A stretch of 64,000 nt of DNA from Streptomyces sp. CHD11 (GTDB lineage: Bacteria > Actinomycetota > Actinomycetes > Streptomycetales > Streptomycetaceae): assembly GCF_018638295.1 (NCBI RefSeq), contig NZ_JABTTS010000010.1, positions 24,844-88,843 of the forward strand, read 5' to 3'. Shown here piece after piece: positions 24,574 to 33,532 of this stretch. The translations under genes were made by a program, and so were the position numbers. Each line of letters opens with the position of its first letter. Within the stretch, counting starts at the first letter, position 1. Under the pieces are notes generated by a model, which was given only the letters and a program-made list of their open reading frames with translations, ran no database searches and was not told the origin of the DNA.

Positions 24574-25926
24574 TCAGTGCAACGGGCGGAAGGTGCGCTC
24601 GATCCCGTGCCACACGTCGTCGTACCCCGGTTGCAGGTGCTCGGCCCGTGCCGCCTGAGGGGTCAGGGAGACCGGCCAGCGGGTCTCGAACATGAACGCC
24701 AGGCCGTCGTCGATCTTCTGCGGGCGCAGCTCCGCGGCGCTCGCCTTCTCGAAGGTGTCCCGGTCCGGGCCGTGCGCCGACATCATGTTGTGCAGCGAGC
24801 CCCCGCCCGGCACGAAGCCCTCCGCCTTCGCGTCGTACGCGCCCTCGATCAGGCCCATGTACTCGCTCATCACGTTCCGGTGGAAGTACGGCGGACGGAA
24901 GGTGTCCTCGCCGACCAGCCAGCGCGGGGCGAAGACCACGAAGTCCGCACCGGCGACGCCGGGGGTGTCACTCGGCGACGTCAGCACGGTGAAGATCGAC
25001 GGGTCCGGGTGATCGTAGGAGATGGTGCCCATCACGTTGAAGCGGCGCAGATCGTAGGCGTACGGCACATGGTTGCCGTGCCAGGCTACGACATCCAGCG
25101 GGGAGTGGTCATAGGTGGCCGACCAGAGGTTGCCGCAGAACTTGTTCACCACCTCCACGGGACGCCCGACGTCCTCGAACGCCGCGACGGGCGCCCGGAA
25201 GTCCCGGGCGTTCGCCAGCCCGTTGGCGCCGATCGGACCGAGGTCGGGGAGCCGGAACGGCGCCCCGTAGTTCTCACACACATATCCGCGGGCGGACTCG
25301 TCCAGAAGGTCCACACGGAACCGCACCCCGCGAGGCATCAGCGCGATGTGTCCCGGCTCCACACGGAGCAGCCCGAACTCCGTGCGCAGCAGCAGGCCGC
25401 CGCGCTCGGGGACGATCAGCAGCTCACCGTCGGCATCGCTGAACACGCGGTCCATCGAGGCGGTGGCGTGGTACAGGTGCACGGCCATACCGGTGCGCTG
25501 GGCGACGTCGCCGTTGCCCCCCAGGGTCCACAGGCCGGCCAGGAAGTCGGTGCCTTCGGCCGGCTCCGGCAGCGGGTCCCAGCGCAGCCGGTTGGGGTCG
25601 GGGACCGTCTGGGTGAAGGGCGCGGTCCGCAGTGCGCCGTTGCCCGTGCGGGTGAACGCCGGGTGGGCCGCCGAGGGACGGATCCGGTACAGCCAGGAAC
25701 GGCGGTTCTCCGCCCGCGGCTCGGTGAAGGCCGAACCGCTCAGCTGCTCCGCGTACAGTCCGAAGGGCGCGCGCTGCGGCGAGTTGCGCCCCTCGGGCAG
25801 GGCGCCCGGGATCGCCTCGGAGCTGTGCTCGTTGCCGAAACCGGAGAGGTGCTCCAGCCCTTCGGCGGTCCTGCGAGCTCCCTCGCGCCCGGATGCGCCC
25901 ACGCGGGCGGTGCCCCCATCGCTCAT
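24574..25926 (-). CDS. hmgA: Homogentisate 1,2-dioxygenase
   Basis: 450 aa Fe(II) ring-cleavage enzyme of tyrosine/phenylalanine catabolism, converting homogentisate to maleylacetoacetate. Length and sequence match the family throughout: [20 protein letters not shown] at the start, YEQ-equivalent [22 protein letters not shown], then the iron site [16 protein letters not shown] (His and Glu) and [15 protein letters not shown] (His). Loss would give brown homogentisate pigment. It is first of a two-gene unit with its GntR regulator. The start is ATG 25926; the palindrome at 25952-25971 lies just upstream. Confidence 0.95.
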   Translation of the reverse strand: MSDGGTARVGASGREGARRTAEGLEHLSGFGNEHSSEAIPGALPEGRNSPQRAPFGLYAEQLSGSAFTEPRAENRRSWLYRIRPSAAHPAFTRTGNGALRTAPFTQTVPDPNRLRWDPLPEPAEGTDFLAGLWTLGGNGDVAQRTGMAVHLYHATASMDRVFSDADGELLIVPERGGLLLRTEFGLLRVEPGHIALMPRGVRFRVDLLDESARGYVCENYGAPFRLPDLGPIGANGLANARDFRAPVAAFEDVGRPVEVVNKFCGNLWSATYDHSPLDVVAWHGNHVPYAYDLRRFNVMGTISYDHPDPSIFTVLTSPSDTPGVAGADFVVFAPRWLVGEDTFRPPYFHRNVMSEYMGLIEGAYDAKAEGFVPGGGSLHNMMSAHGPDRDTFEKASAAELRPQKIDDGLAFMFETRWPVSLTPQAARAEHLQPGYDDVWHGIERTFRPLH

Positions 25927-25951
25927 GTTCGCTGCTCCCTCGGAGTCCGAT

Positions 25952-25971
25952 TCCTATGGGACACCGTAGGA
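25952..25971. promoter_or_regulatory. Putative GntR operator in the hmgA promoter
   Basis: TCCTATGG-gaca-CCGTAGGA is an interrupted palindrome (7 of 8 positions matched between arms), 26 bases upstream of the hmgA start codon. The neighbouring HutC-type regulator is the likely binder. Confidence 0.45.
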
Positions 25972-26100
25972 TTGCGATTTCCCCGGCGCAAGAGGGCGCG
26001 CGATCCCGGTCCCGTTCGCTCCCTTCTCCTCTCGGCGGAGGACACGGAACCCGACTTCAGGTGGATCCGCCCGCTCGCACCACTGTTCTAGGCTCCCGGC

Positions 26101-26790
26101 ATGACGTGGACACGGAGGCCGATCACCGCGCTCGCGGTCTGTGCCGTGCTGCTGGCCGGATCCGCGGGCTGCGCCTCCCGCGCGGCCCAGGGCGAGGGCG
26201 AAGTGACGTCCTCACCCGTCGGCCGGCTCCTCGACGAGCGGGACGAGGACGGGAGCCCCTACCGCGAGGTGGACGAGGAGGAGGCGCCCGAGGTGGGGGT
26301 CGAGGTCGTACCCGACTCCGAGGGCGGCTGGGACGTACGGCTGCGGGTGCGCAACTTCCGCTTCTCCCCGGACGGCACGGACAGGCGGGTGGTGGCCGGC
26401 CGCGGTACGGCGCGTCTCGAGGTGAACGGCCACCGTGTCGCCCTGCTGCGCACCCCCGAGTACCACCTCTCCGGCGACTTCGTCCCGCGCGGCACGCACA
26501 AGGTCACCGCGCGGCTGTACGCCGACGACGGCTCGGTGTGGGCCGTGGACGGGGAGCCGGTGGAGAGTACGGCCGACATCACGGTCTCGTGGGAGGAGCC
26601 GAGCGCGGACCCGAGCGTGGAGCCGATCGCGGGGACGTCCGCGCTCGGTGCCGTTGTGCCCGGGGTTCCGGCGTCCGGGTCCCCGGCGGCCGAGGTGCCC
26701 GGGGCCGGGGCGTCCGCGTCCGGTGCCGTGGACGGCCGTGGCCGTGGCGGAGGGCGGGGTTCGCCGGCCGGTGCCGGGCGGGCATGGTGA
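26101..26790 (+). CDS. Putative lipoprotein
   Basis: 229 aa. The signal peptide ends in a lipobox, LAGSAGC, with the modified Cys at about residue 24. A beta-rich middle (about 70-160: VGVEVVPDSEGGWDVRLRV, NGHRVALLRTPEYHL, GTHKVTARLYADDGSVWAVDG) resembles domains of exported copper- or ligand-binding proteins, but I cannot name a family. A Pro/Ala/Ser/Gly-rich disordered tail follows. The 3' end overlaps the start of the TetR gene (ATGGTGA), so the two are co-transcribed. Confidence 0.75.
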   Translation: MTWTRRPITALAVCAVLLAGSAGCASRAAQGEGEVTSSPVGRLLDERDEDGSPYREVDEEEAPEVGVEVVPDSEGGWDVRLRVRNFRFSPDGTDRRVVAGRGTARLEVNGHRVALLRTPEYHLSGDFVPRGTHKVTARLYADDGSVWAVDGEPVESTADITVSWEEPSADPSVEPIAGTSALGAVVPGVPASGSPAAEVPGAGASASGAVDGRGRGGGRGSPAGAGRAW

Positions 26791-27404
26791 CACCCGTGCC
26801 CGACGCGACCCCGCTCCGCAGAGCGCCCGTGCAGCGGCGCAGTGCCGAGCGCCTGGCCAGAATCCTCGACGCCTGCGCCGCGCTTCTCGACGAGGCGGGC
26901 TACGACGACCTCAGCACCCGTGCCGTCGCGGAACGTGCCGGGGTGCCCATCGGCTCCGTCTACCGCTTCTTCGGCAACAAGCGCCAGATGGCCGGCGCCC
27001 TCGCCCAGCGCAACCTGGAGCGCTTCTCCGAACGGGTCACCGAACGGCTCCGGGACACCGGGGACCGGGGCTGGCGGCACGCCATGGACGTCGTGCTCGA
27101 CACCTATCTGGACATGAAGCGCACCGCACCCGGCTTCTCCCTGGTCGACTTCGGCAACCAGATCCCGGTCGGCACCCGCCGCGCCGAACCCAACCACGCA
27201 GTCGCCGACCGTCTCACCGACCTGCTCTCCGCCTACCTGGGCCGCGAGGCCGACGAGGACCTGCGCCGCGCCTTCCTCATCGCCGTCGAGACCGCCGACG
27301 CCCTCGTTCACCTGGCGTTCCGCATCACGCCCGAGGGGGACGAGAAGGTGATCGGCGAGCTGCGTGAGATGCTGCGCGCCTATCTGGCCCGGGTGCTGGA
27401 CTGA
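26784..27404 (+). CDS. TetR-family transcriptional regulator
   Basis: 206 aa from ATG 26784, with GTG 26787 or 26796 as alternatives. The HTH is ILDACAALLDEAGYDDLSTRAVAERAGVPIGSVYRFFGNKRQMAGAL at about residues 20-65; the rest is a helical ligand/dimer domain. It overlaps the end of the lipoprotein gene. A TetR-type operator core (27440-27452) lies between it and the molybdopterin oxidoreductase, but the same core also occurs by the SDR and phosphotransferase genes near 44700 and 49190, so it may belong to another TetR. Confidence 0.82.
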   Translation: MVTPVPDATPLRRAPVQRRSAERLARILDACAALLDEAGYDDLSTRAVAERAGVPIGSVYRFFGNKRQMAGALAQRNLERFSERVTERLRDTGDRGWRHAMDVVLDTYLDMKRTAPGFSLVDFGNQIPVGTRRAEPNHAVADRLTDLLSAYLGREADEDLRRAFLIAVETADALVHLAFRITPEGDEKVIGELREMLRAYLARVLD

Positions 27405-27438
27405 GACGAGGGTGCACGCCGCCCCTCCCCAGCATGCG

Positions 27439-27452
27439 TACCGGTCGGTATG
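27439..27452. promoter_or_regulatory. TetR operator-like palindrome
   Basis: TACCGGTCGGTA (inverted TACCG/CGGTA arms) followed by TG. The 13-base core ACCGGTCGGTATG recurs exactly at 44681-44693 (reverse orientation) and 49185-49197. It lies about 50 bases before the GTG of the oxidoreductase gene. Confidence 0.5.
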
Positions 27453-27499
27453 CTCGGCTCGTCCGCGCCACCACCGCCGCCGCCGTACCGGGAGGCCCC

Positions 27500-29758
27500 G
27501 TGTCCCGCACCGCCCTGCGTATCTGCCCCTTGTGCGAGGCCACCTGCGGTCTGGTGCTCACCGTCGACGACGGCCGGGTCACCGGCGCCCGCGGCGACCG
27601 TGACGACGTGTTCAGCAAGGGCTTCATCTGCCCCAAGGGCGCTGCCTTCGGCGCACTGGACGCCGACCCCGACCGGCTGCGGGGCCCGCTCGTCCGGGTC
27701 GACGGCGAGCTGCGGGAGGCCACCTGGGCGGAGGCGTTCGACGCCGTGGCCGCCGGGATACGGCCCGTGGTCGAGCGGTACGGCCCGCACGCCGTGGGTG
27801 TCGTCCTGGGCAACCCCAACGTGCACACCATGGCCGGTGCCCTCTACCCGCCCCTTCTGATCGCGGGGCTCGGCACCCGCAGCGTGTTCACCGCCTCCAC
27901 GGTCGACCAGATGCCCAAGCACGTCTCCAGCGGACTGCTCTTCGGCGACGCGAACCTCATCCCCGTACCCGACCTCGACCGCACCGGCCACCTGCTGCTG
28001 ATCGGCGCCAACCCCCTGGAGTCGAACGGCAGTCTGTGTACGGCCCCTGACTTTCCCGGCCGGCTCAGGGCGCTCAGGGCCCGCGGCGGCACCCTGACCG
28101 TCATCGACCCCCGCCGCACCCGCACCGCCCGCCTCGCCGACCGCCACCTCGCCATCCGTCCCGGCACGGACGCCCTGCTCCTCGCGGCGATGGCGCACAC
28201 CCTGTTCGAGGAGGGCCTCGCCGACCTCGGCGAGCGGGCCACGCACATCCAGGGCGTCGACGAACTCGCCGCCGCGCTGGACGATTTCACTCCCGAGGCC
28301 GTCGCCGCCGCCTGCGACATCGACGCAGCGGCCATCCGCACCCTCACCCGTGAACTCGCCGCCGCCCCCACCGCCGCCGTCTACGGCCGCATCGGCAGCT
28401 GCACCGTCCCGCACGGCACCCTGGCCAGCTGGCTCGTGGACGTCCTCAACATCCTCACCGGCAACCTCGACCGTCCCGGCGGAGCGCTCTTCCCGCAGGC
28501 GGCCACCGACCGGACTCCGCGCCCCGCCGGCCCCGGCCGCGGCTTCGCCCTCGGACGCTGGCACTCCCGGGTACGCCGGCACCCGGAGGCCAAGGGAGAA
28601 CTCCCGCTGTCCTCCCTCGCCGAGGAGATCGACACCCCCACCGCCGAGGGCGAGCCGGTCCGCGCCCTCGTCGCCGTCGCCGCCAACCCGGTGCTCTCCG
28701 CCCCGGACGGCGACCGCCTCGACAAGGCGCTGGGCGGCCTCGACTTCATGGTGAGCGTCGATCCGTACCTCAACGAGACCTCACGGCACGCGGACGTCGT
28801 CCTGCCGCCGCCCCCGCCCGCGCAGAGCCCGCACCACGACTTCGCCTTCAACACCCTCGCCGTCCGCAACCAGGTCCGCTACACCCGCCCCGCCGTCCCC
28901 CTGGAACCCGGCCGGATGGCCGAGACCGAGATCCTCGCCCGGCTCGTCCTGGCCGCGACCGGCATGCACGGCGCCGATCCGGCCGCCGTGGACACCCTGG
29001 TGATCGACCAGACCCTCGGCAAGGCGGTCCAGGCCCCGCACTCCCCGGTCCACGGCCGCGACCCGCAGGAGCTCGCCGGCCTGCTCACCGGCGAGAACGG
29101 CCCCGAACGGCGCCTCGACATGATGCTGCGCCTCGGCCCCTACGGCGACGGCTTCGGCGCCGACCGGGACGGACTCACCCTGGACCGGCTGCTCGCCCAC
29201 CCGCACGGCATCGACCTCGGCCCCCTGCGCCCGAGGCTGCCCCAGCCGCTGAAGACCCGCAGCGGCAGGGTCGAACTGCTCCCCGAACCGATCGCCGCCG
29301 ATCTCCCGCGCCTGCGCGCGGCCCTGGACGGGCGCCCCGGCGGGCTCGTCCTCGTCGGCCGCCGCCATCTGCGCTCCAACAACAGCTGGATGCACAACGT
29401 GCCCGCCCTCACCGGCGGCTCCAACCGCTGCACCCTGCACCTGCATCCCGAGGACGCCGAACGCCTCGGCGTGGAGAACGGACAACCGGTCCGCGTCAAG
29501 GGCGCCGGGGGAGAGGTGACCGCCCCCGCCGAGGTGACCGACGCCGTGCGCCCCGGGGTGGTGAGCCTGCCGCACGGCTGGGGGCACGACCGCCCCGGCA
29601 CCCGCCTGGGACACGCGGCCGCCGATCCCGGAGTCAACGTCAACCAGCTCCTCGACGGCAGCCTCCTCGACCCGCTGTCGGGCAACGCCGTCCTCAACGG
29701 GGTGCCCGTCGAGCTGGCCCCGCTGACCGCCGCCGCGCCCGAACGCTCGGGCCTGTGA
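27500..29758 (+). CDS. Molybdopterin (bis-MGD) oxidoreductase with 4Fe-4S cluster
   Basis: 752 aa cytosolic enzyme of the DMSO-reductase superfamily (formate dehydrogenase/assimilatory nitrate reductase like). The start is GTG 27500, behind GGGAGG; an upstream ATG at 27434 lies inside the operator. The N-terminal cluster motif CPLCEATCGL...GFICPKG supplies four Cys. MGD-binding parts include LIGANPLESNGS, VIDPRRTRTA, GNLDRPGG, and the C-terminal GRRHLRSNNSWMHNVP and NVNQLLDGSLLDPLSGNAVLN. No membrane subunit, FeS subunit or chaperone is encoded next to it, and no Tat signal is present, so it is a single-subunit cytosolic enzyme of unknown substrate. Confidence 0.88.
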   Translation: MSRTALRICPLCEATCGLVLTVDDGRVTGARGDRDDVFSKGFICPKGAAFGALDADPDRLRGPLVRVDGELREATWAEAFDAVAAGIRPVVERYGPHAVGVVLGNPNVHTMAGALYPPLLIAGLGTRSVFTASTVDQMPKHVSSGLLFGDANLIPVPDLDRTGHLLLIGANPLESNGSLCTAPDFPGRLRALRARGGTLTVIDPRRTRTARLADRHLAIRPGTDALLLAAMAHTLFEEGLADLGERATHIQGVDELAAALDDFTPEAVAAACDIDAAAIRTLTRELAAAPTAAVYGRIGSCTVPHGTLASWLVDVLNILTGNLDRPGGALFPQAATDRTPRPAGPGRGFALGRWHSRVRRHPEAKGELPLSSLAEEIDTPTAEGEPVRALVAVAANPVLSAPDGDRLDKALGGLDFMVSVDPYLNETSRHADVVLPPPPPAQSPHHDFAFNTLAVRNQVRYTRPAVPLEPGRMAETEILARLVLAATGMHGADPAAVDTLVIDQTLGKAVQAPHSPVHGRDPQELAGLLTGENGPERRLDMMLRLGPYGDGFGADRDGLTLDRLLAHPHGIDLGPLRPRLPQPLKTRSGRVELLPEPIAADLPRLRAALDGRPGGLVLVGRRHLRSNNSWMHNVPALTGGSNRCTLHLHPEDAERLGVENGQPVRVKGAGGEVTAPAEVTDAVRPGVVSLPHGWGHDRPGTRLGHAAADPGVNVNQLLDGSLLDPLSGNAVLNGVPVELAPLTAAAPERSGL

Positions 29759-29832
29759 CCTGAGCAAAGCTGTGACCTGGGGTTTTGCTCTTATTGCTCG
29801 CGGGCCGACGTCTTGCTGACGCGCCTTCGCCG

Positions 29833-29889
29833 CACCTAACGTCGTCGCACCGCCGGCCCTGGTGGGAGTTCAAGGGCGAACGTTAGGTG
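29833..29889 (+). promoter_or_regulatory. Inverted repeat pairing with the citrate transporter ribosome binding site
   Basis: CACCTAACGT at 29833-29842 is the exact reverse complement of ACGTTAGGTG at 29880-29889. The right arm carries the TTAGGTG sequence that is the only Shine-Dalgarno candidate for the ATG at 29897. In RNA this would be a 10-bp stem closing a 37-nt loop and hiding the RBS. Alternatively the two arms are DNA sites of a dimeric regulator. Confidence 0.5.
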
Positions 29890-29896
29890 TCCATTC

Positions 29897-31366
29897 ATGC
29901 TGACCATCCTCGGCTTCGCCATGATCGCGACCTTCCTGGTCCTGATCATGATGAAGAAGATGTCGCCGATCGCGGCACTCGTGCTGATCCCCGCACTGTT
30001 CTGCGTGTTCGTCGGCAAGGGGGCGCACCTCGGTGACTACGTCATCGACGGCGTGTCCGGCCTCGCCCCCACCGCGGCGATGCTCATGTTTGCGATCGTC
30101 TACTTCGGTGTGATGATCGACGTCGGACTCTTCGACCCCGTCGTCCGCGGAATCCTGCGGTTCTGCAAGGCGGACCCGATGCGGATCGTCGTCGGCACCG
30201 CGGTGCTCGCCGCGATCGTGTCCCTGGACGGCGACGGGTCCACCACCTTCATGATCACCGTGTCGGCGATGTACCCGCTGTACAAGCGCCTCGGGATGAG
30301 CCTGGTCGTGATGACCGGTGTGGCCGCCATGGCCAACGGTGTGATGAACACCGTCCCCTGGGGCGGCCCGACGGCCCGCGCGGCGACCGCGCTGAAGCTC
30401 GACGCCGCAGACATCTTCGTTCCGATGATCCCCGCCCTGCTGGTCGGGCTGCTGGGGGTCTTCGTCCTGGCCTACGTGCTGGGACTGAGGGAGCGCAGGC
30501 GGCTGGGCACGGTGACGCTGGACGAGGCGGGGAGCCGGGAGTCCGCCGAGAAGCCCACCGGGGAGCGGGAGGCGGCGCTGGTCGGCGCGGGGAGCGCGAC
30601 AGGCGACTCCGTCCCGGCGAACCGCGGCACGGGTGCCGGTACCGGTGCCGGTACGAATCCTGGTACGGGCACGGGTCCCGGTACGGACTCCGGAAGGGAA
30701 GAGGCCGCCGCGGACTCCGACGACTTCCAGGGACTCGACCCCGACCGCCCCACTCTGCGCCCCAGGCTCTACTGGTTCAACGCGCTGCTCACCGTCTCCC
30801 TGCTCACCGCCATGATCACGGAGTTGCTGCCGATCCCGGTGCTGTTCCTGCTCGGCGCCGCTCTCGCGCTCTCCGTCAACTTCCCCCACCTCCCCGACCA
30901 GCGGGCCCGTATCGCGGCCCACGCCGACAACGTCCTCAACGTCTCCGGCATGGTCTTCGCCGCGGCCGTCTTCACCGGCGTCCTCCAGGGCACCGGCATG
31001 GTCGACAGCATGGCCAACTCGCTGGTGAACACCGTCCCCGACGGCTTGGGCCCGCACATGGCCCTGGTCACCGGCGTGCTCAGCCTGCCGCTGACCTACT
31101 TCATGTCCAACGACGGCTTCTACTTCGGTGTCCTGCCCGTACTCGCCGAGGCCGGCGCCGCGCATGGTGTCTCCCCGCTGGAAATGGCCCGCGCCTCCCT
31201 GGTCGGCCAGCCGCTGCACATGTCCAGCCCGCTCGTCCCCGCCGTGTACGTCCTGGTCGGCATGGCCAGGGTCGAGTTCGGCGACCACACGCGGTTCGTG
31301 GTGAAGTGGGCCGCCCTGACCTGCCTGCTGATCCTCGGGGCCGGTGTCCTGTTCGGCATCGTCTGA
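29897..31366 (+). CDS. CitMHS-family citrate-metal/proton symporter
   Basis: 489 aa inner-membrane carrier that takes up citrate complexed with divalent or ferric metal, together with protons. About 11-12 helices are visible; motifs include LDGDGSTTFMITVSAMYPLY, ANGVMNTVPWGGPTARAATAL and SNDGFYFGVLPVLAE, all diagnostic of CitMHS. A cytosolic loop at about 205-290 has a low-complexity GT/GTG repeat (GTGAGTGAGTNPGTG), longer than in most members. It corresponds to the S. coelicolor CitSc iron-citrate transporter SCO1710 as I recall. The gene follows an inverted repeat that overlaps its RBS. Confidence 0.92.
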   Translation: MLTILGFAMIATFLVLIMMKKMSPIAALVLIPALFCVFVGKGAHLGDYVIDGVSGLAPTAAMLMFAIVYFGVMIDVGLFDPVVRGILRFCKADPMRIVVGTAVLAAIVSLDGDGSTTFMITVSAMYPLYKRLGMSLVVMTGVAAMANGVMNTVPWGGPTARAATALKLDAADIFVPMIPALLVGLLGVFVLAYVLGLRERRRLGTVTLDEAGSRESAEKPTGEREAALVGAGSATGDSVPANRGTGAGTGAGTNPGTGTGPGTDSGREEAAADSDDFQGLDPDRPTLRPRLYWFNALLTVSLLTAMITELLPIPVLFLLGAALALSVNFPHLPDQRARIAAHADNVLNVSGMVFAAAVFTGVLQGTGMVDSMANSLVNTVPDGLGPHMALVTGVLSLPLTYFMSNDGFYFGVLPVLAEAGAAHGVSPLEMARASLVGQPLHMSSPLVPAVYVLVGMARVEFGDHTRFVVKWAALTCLLILGAGVLFGIV

Positions 31367-31394
31367 GCCGGCCGGCCGGGGGAAGGAACCGATC

Positions 31395-32627
31395 ATGACG
31401 CCCGGTGGGAACCGCCGCTGGCTGCTCCGCCTCGTCATCGCCTTCGGCTTCGCGCAGGCGGCGGTGTCGATGGCCCGGCCCGCCGTCTCCTACCGGGCGC
31501 TGGCGCTGGGCGCCGACGAGACGGCGGTCGGTGTGATCGCGGGCGGGTACGCGCTGCTGCCGCTGTTCGCCGCCGTACCGCTCGGCCGGCGCACCGACCG
31601 GGGCCGCTGCGCGCCACTGCTGTGGGCCGGCGTGGTGCTCATCTCCGGTGGCTGCGCGCTGAGCGGCCTCGCGGGCTCGCTGTGGACGATGGCGCTGTGG
31701 AGCGGCGTGATGGGCCTCGGCCACCTCTGTTTCGTCATCGGTGCGCAGTCGCTCGTCGCCCGCCGGTCCGCACCGCACGAACAGGACCGCAACTTCGGCC
31801 ACTTCACCATCGGTGCCTCGATCGGGCAGCTGGCCGGTCCCATCGCGGCGGGCGCGCTGATCGGCGCGGACATGGCCCGCAGCAGTGCGCTCGCCCTGCT
31901 GGTGGCGGGAGCCGGCGGTGCGGTCGCCCTCGCCTCGCTCCGGCGTATCGAACAGCCCGCGTCCCGCACACCCCGCGGCACGGAACAGGACGAGCGGGTG
32001 CCGGTGCGCGGCATCCTGCGGGCCAGGGGCGTCCCCGCGGGCATCCTCATCAGCATGGCCGTGCTGTCCGCGACCGACATCCTCACCGCCTACCTTCCGG
32101 TGGTCGGCGAACACCGGGGTATCGACCCGGCTGCCATCGGCCTGTTGCTCAGCCTCCGCGCGGCGGCCACGATCGCCTGCCGGCTGGTGCTCACGCCCCT
32201 GCTGCGGCTGTTCGGCCGTACCACGCTGCTGACGGTGACCTGTCTCCTGGCGGGCCTGGCGTGCGCGGCCGTGGCGGTGCCGGTGCCGGTCCGGGCGCTG
32301 GCGGTGATCCTTGCCGTGCTCGGCTTCTGTCTGGGCGTCGGTCAGCCCCTGTCCATGACGACGGTCGTCCGGGCCGCACCCGCCGAGGCCCGTTCCACGG
32401 CCCTCGCCCTGCGCCTGACCGGCAACCGCCTGGGCCAGGTCGCCGCACCCGGGGCGGCCGGCCTGATCGCCGGGACCGCGGGCGTGGCGGCGCCGTTCGT
32501 GCTGCTGGGCGTCCTTCTCCTGCTGTCCTCGGGCGTCGCCCTGTGCACCCCGCCCGGTCCCGGACAGGACCGGCCCGCCGACCGGGACGGCGCCCGCGAC
32601 CGACCCCGGTGCGGTACGACCCGCTGA
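31395..32627 (+). CDS. Major facilitator superfamily transporter
   Basis: 410 aa with about 12 predicted helices in two halves (first RLVIAFGFAQAAVSMARPAVSYRAL, then FAAVPLGRRTDRGRCAPLLW, the MFS loop 2-3 motif GRRTDRGR). The central loop lies near 185-205, and the final segments are LGFCLGVGQPLSMTTVVRAAP and LGVLLLLSSGVALC. GGAAGGA lies before ATG 31395, 28 bases after the citrate transporter stop, so co-transcription is possible. The MFS_1 profile suggests drug/metabolite:H+ antiport; the substrate is unknown. Confidence 0.85.
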   Translation: MTPGGNRRWLLRLVIAFGFAQAAVSMARPAVSYRALALGADETAVGVIAGGYALLPLFAAVPLGRRTDRGRCAPLLWAGVVLISGGCALSGLAGSLWTMALWSGVMGLGHLCFVIGAQSLVARRSAPHEQDRNFGHFTIGASIGQLAGPIAAGALIGADMARSSALALLVAGAGGAVALASLRRIEQPASRTPRGTEQDERVPVRGILRARGVPAGILISMAVLSATDILTAYLPVVGEHRGIDPAAIGLLLSLRAAATIACRLVLTPLLRLFGRTTLLTVTCLLAGLACAAVAVPVPVRALAVILAVLGFCLGVGQPLSMTTVVRAAPAEARSTALALRLTGNRLGQVAAPGAAGLIAGTAGVAAPFVLLGVLLLLSSGVALCTPPGPGQDRPADRDGARDRPRCGTTR

Positions 32628-32727
32628 GCGGTGCCGCGGGCGCGTCCGTACTGAAAGAATGGCGGGATCACGCGAAGTACGGGCCCTGCCCGAAGAGTTG
32701 GGCGCGTACTCCTATGAGGAGAGCTTC

Positions 32728-32925
32728 ATGCTGCTGATCGTCCTGGCCGGAGTACTGGTCGTCGTCATCGGGGGATGCGCCTGTGTCGTTCGGGCGTCAC
32801 GGGGCGGCCCGCGGTGGGCGCGCGGCGTGGCGGTGGCGACCCTGGCCGCCGGTGAACTGGTCCGGAAGAGCCGGCCGCGCGGCAACGGCGGCTCGAGTGG
32901 CGCCGAGATGAGCGGAGACGGCTGA
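32728..32925 (+). CDS. Small single-pass membrane protein, 65 aa
   Basis: ATG 32728 sits five bases after GAGGAGAG. The product begins with a membrane helix, MLLIVLAGVLVVVIGGCACV, followed by a basic, Arg/Lys-rich cytosolic tail ending SGAEMSGDG. No known domain. An upstream in-frame extension exists but lacks an RBS. It lies alone, 100 bases after the MFS gene. Confidence 0.65.
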   Translation: MLLIVLAGVLVVVIGGCACVVRASRGGPRWARGVAVATLAAGELVRKSRPRGNGGSSGAEMSGDG

Positions 32926-33532
32926 AGCGCCGGCACCGGGCGCGGCGGGTGCGTCGGGCAGGGGGCGCGCCACCAGGTCGCTGCTGCTGCGCGTCGCCGG
33001 GGCGATCCGGGACGTCGGTGCCGGTGGGGGAAGTGGTCGCCGGCGCGCGGACGCACCTGCCCGGACCGCGGACGGCGGGGACGCGGCGCGGCGGCCGGCG
33101 CGCATGCCGACCCCGGAACCACGGGCCGGGCGGCACGGGCCGGGCGACACGGACCGGCGACGCGCACCCGACGACATCGCCGGCGGCGATCCGCGTGAAC
33201 GCCGGCCGCTGGACCTGATCCTCGGGACCTGGACCGCCCGGACACCGTACTGGCCGGGCCCGGGGACCGGCACCGGGAGATTCGACCAGGAGGACGTCGA
33301 CCCGTCCGGCGATGCGGTCGGCCGGGCAGGAGTCGCCGGTCCCGCCGACCCGCGCGCTGAATCCGGACGTCCGCTTTCTCACGGATCGGACGAAGCGCCG
33401 AGATCCCGTCCCGCGTCTTCCCCCGGCCGCCTACTTTCCGTTAGCTTCCGTGACTCATGCGCCCCGTACGACCCGCACGAGGCGTTCGACCGCGGAGCGC
33501 CAGCGCCCTGATGAGCCCTCGGGGGCACCTTC
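32926..33532. other. 607-bp region without a confident gene
   Basis: No frame has a start, RBS and coherent composition throughout. A plus-strand frame from ATG 33104 to 33511 has fairly good G/C third positions only up to about 33340 (DLILGTWTARTPYWPGPG) and then degrades, so it may be a decayed small gene. The last 100 bases probably hold the promoter of the ABC ATPase gene (ccgttagcttccgtgactc). Confidence 0.4.

Noticed and set aside
29870..31438. 522-codon minus-strand frame opposite the citrate transporter
   Set aside because: Hydrophilic Gly/Asp/His/Gln-rich antisense product typical of G+C-rich shadows; the plus strand has the complete CitMHS motifs.
33104..33511. 135-codon plus-strand frame before the ABC ATPase
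   Set aside because: No RBS, Pro/Gly/Arg-rich, and the coding bias fades after about 33340; kept only as a possible decayed gene in the intergenic entry.
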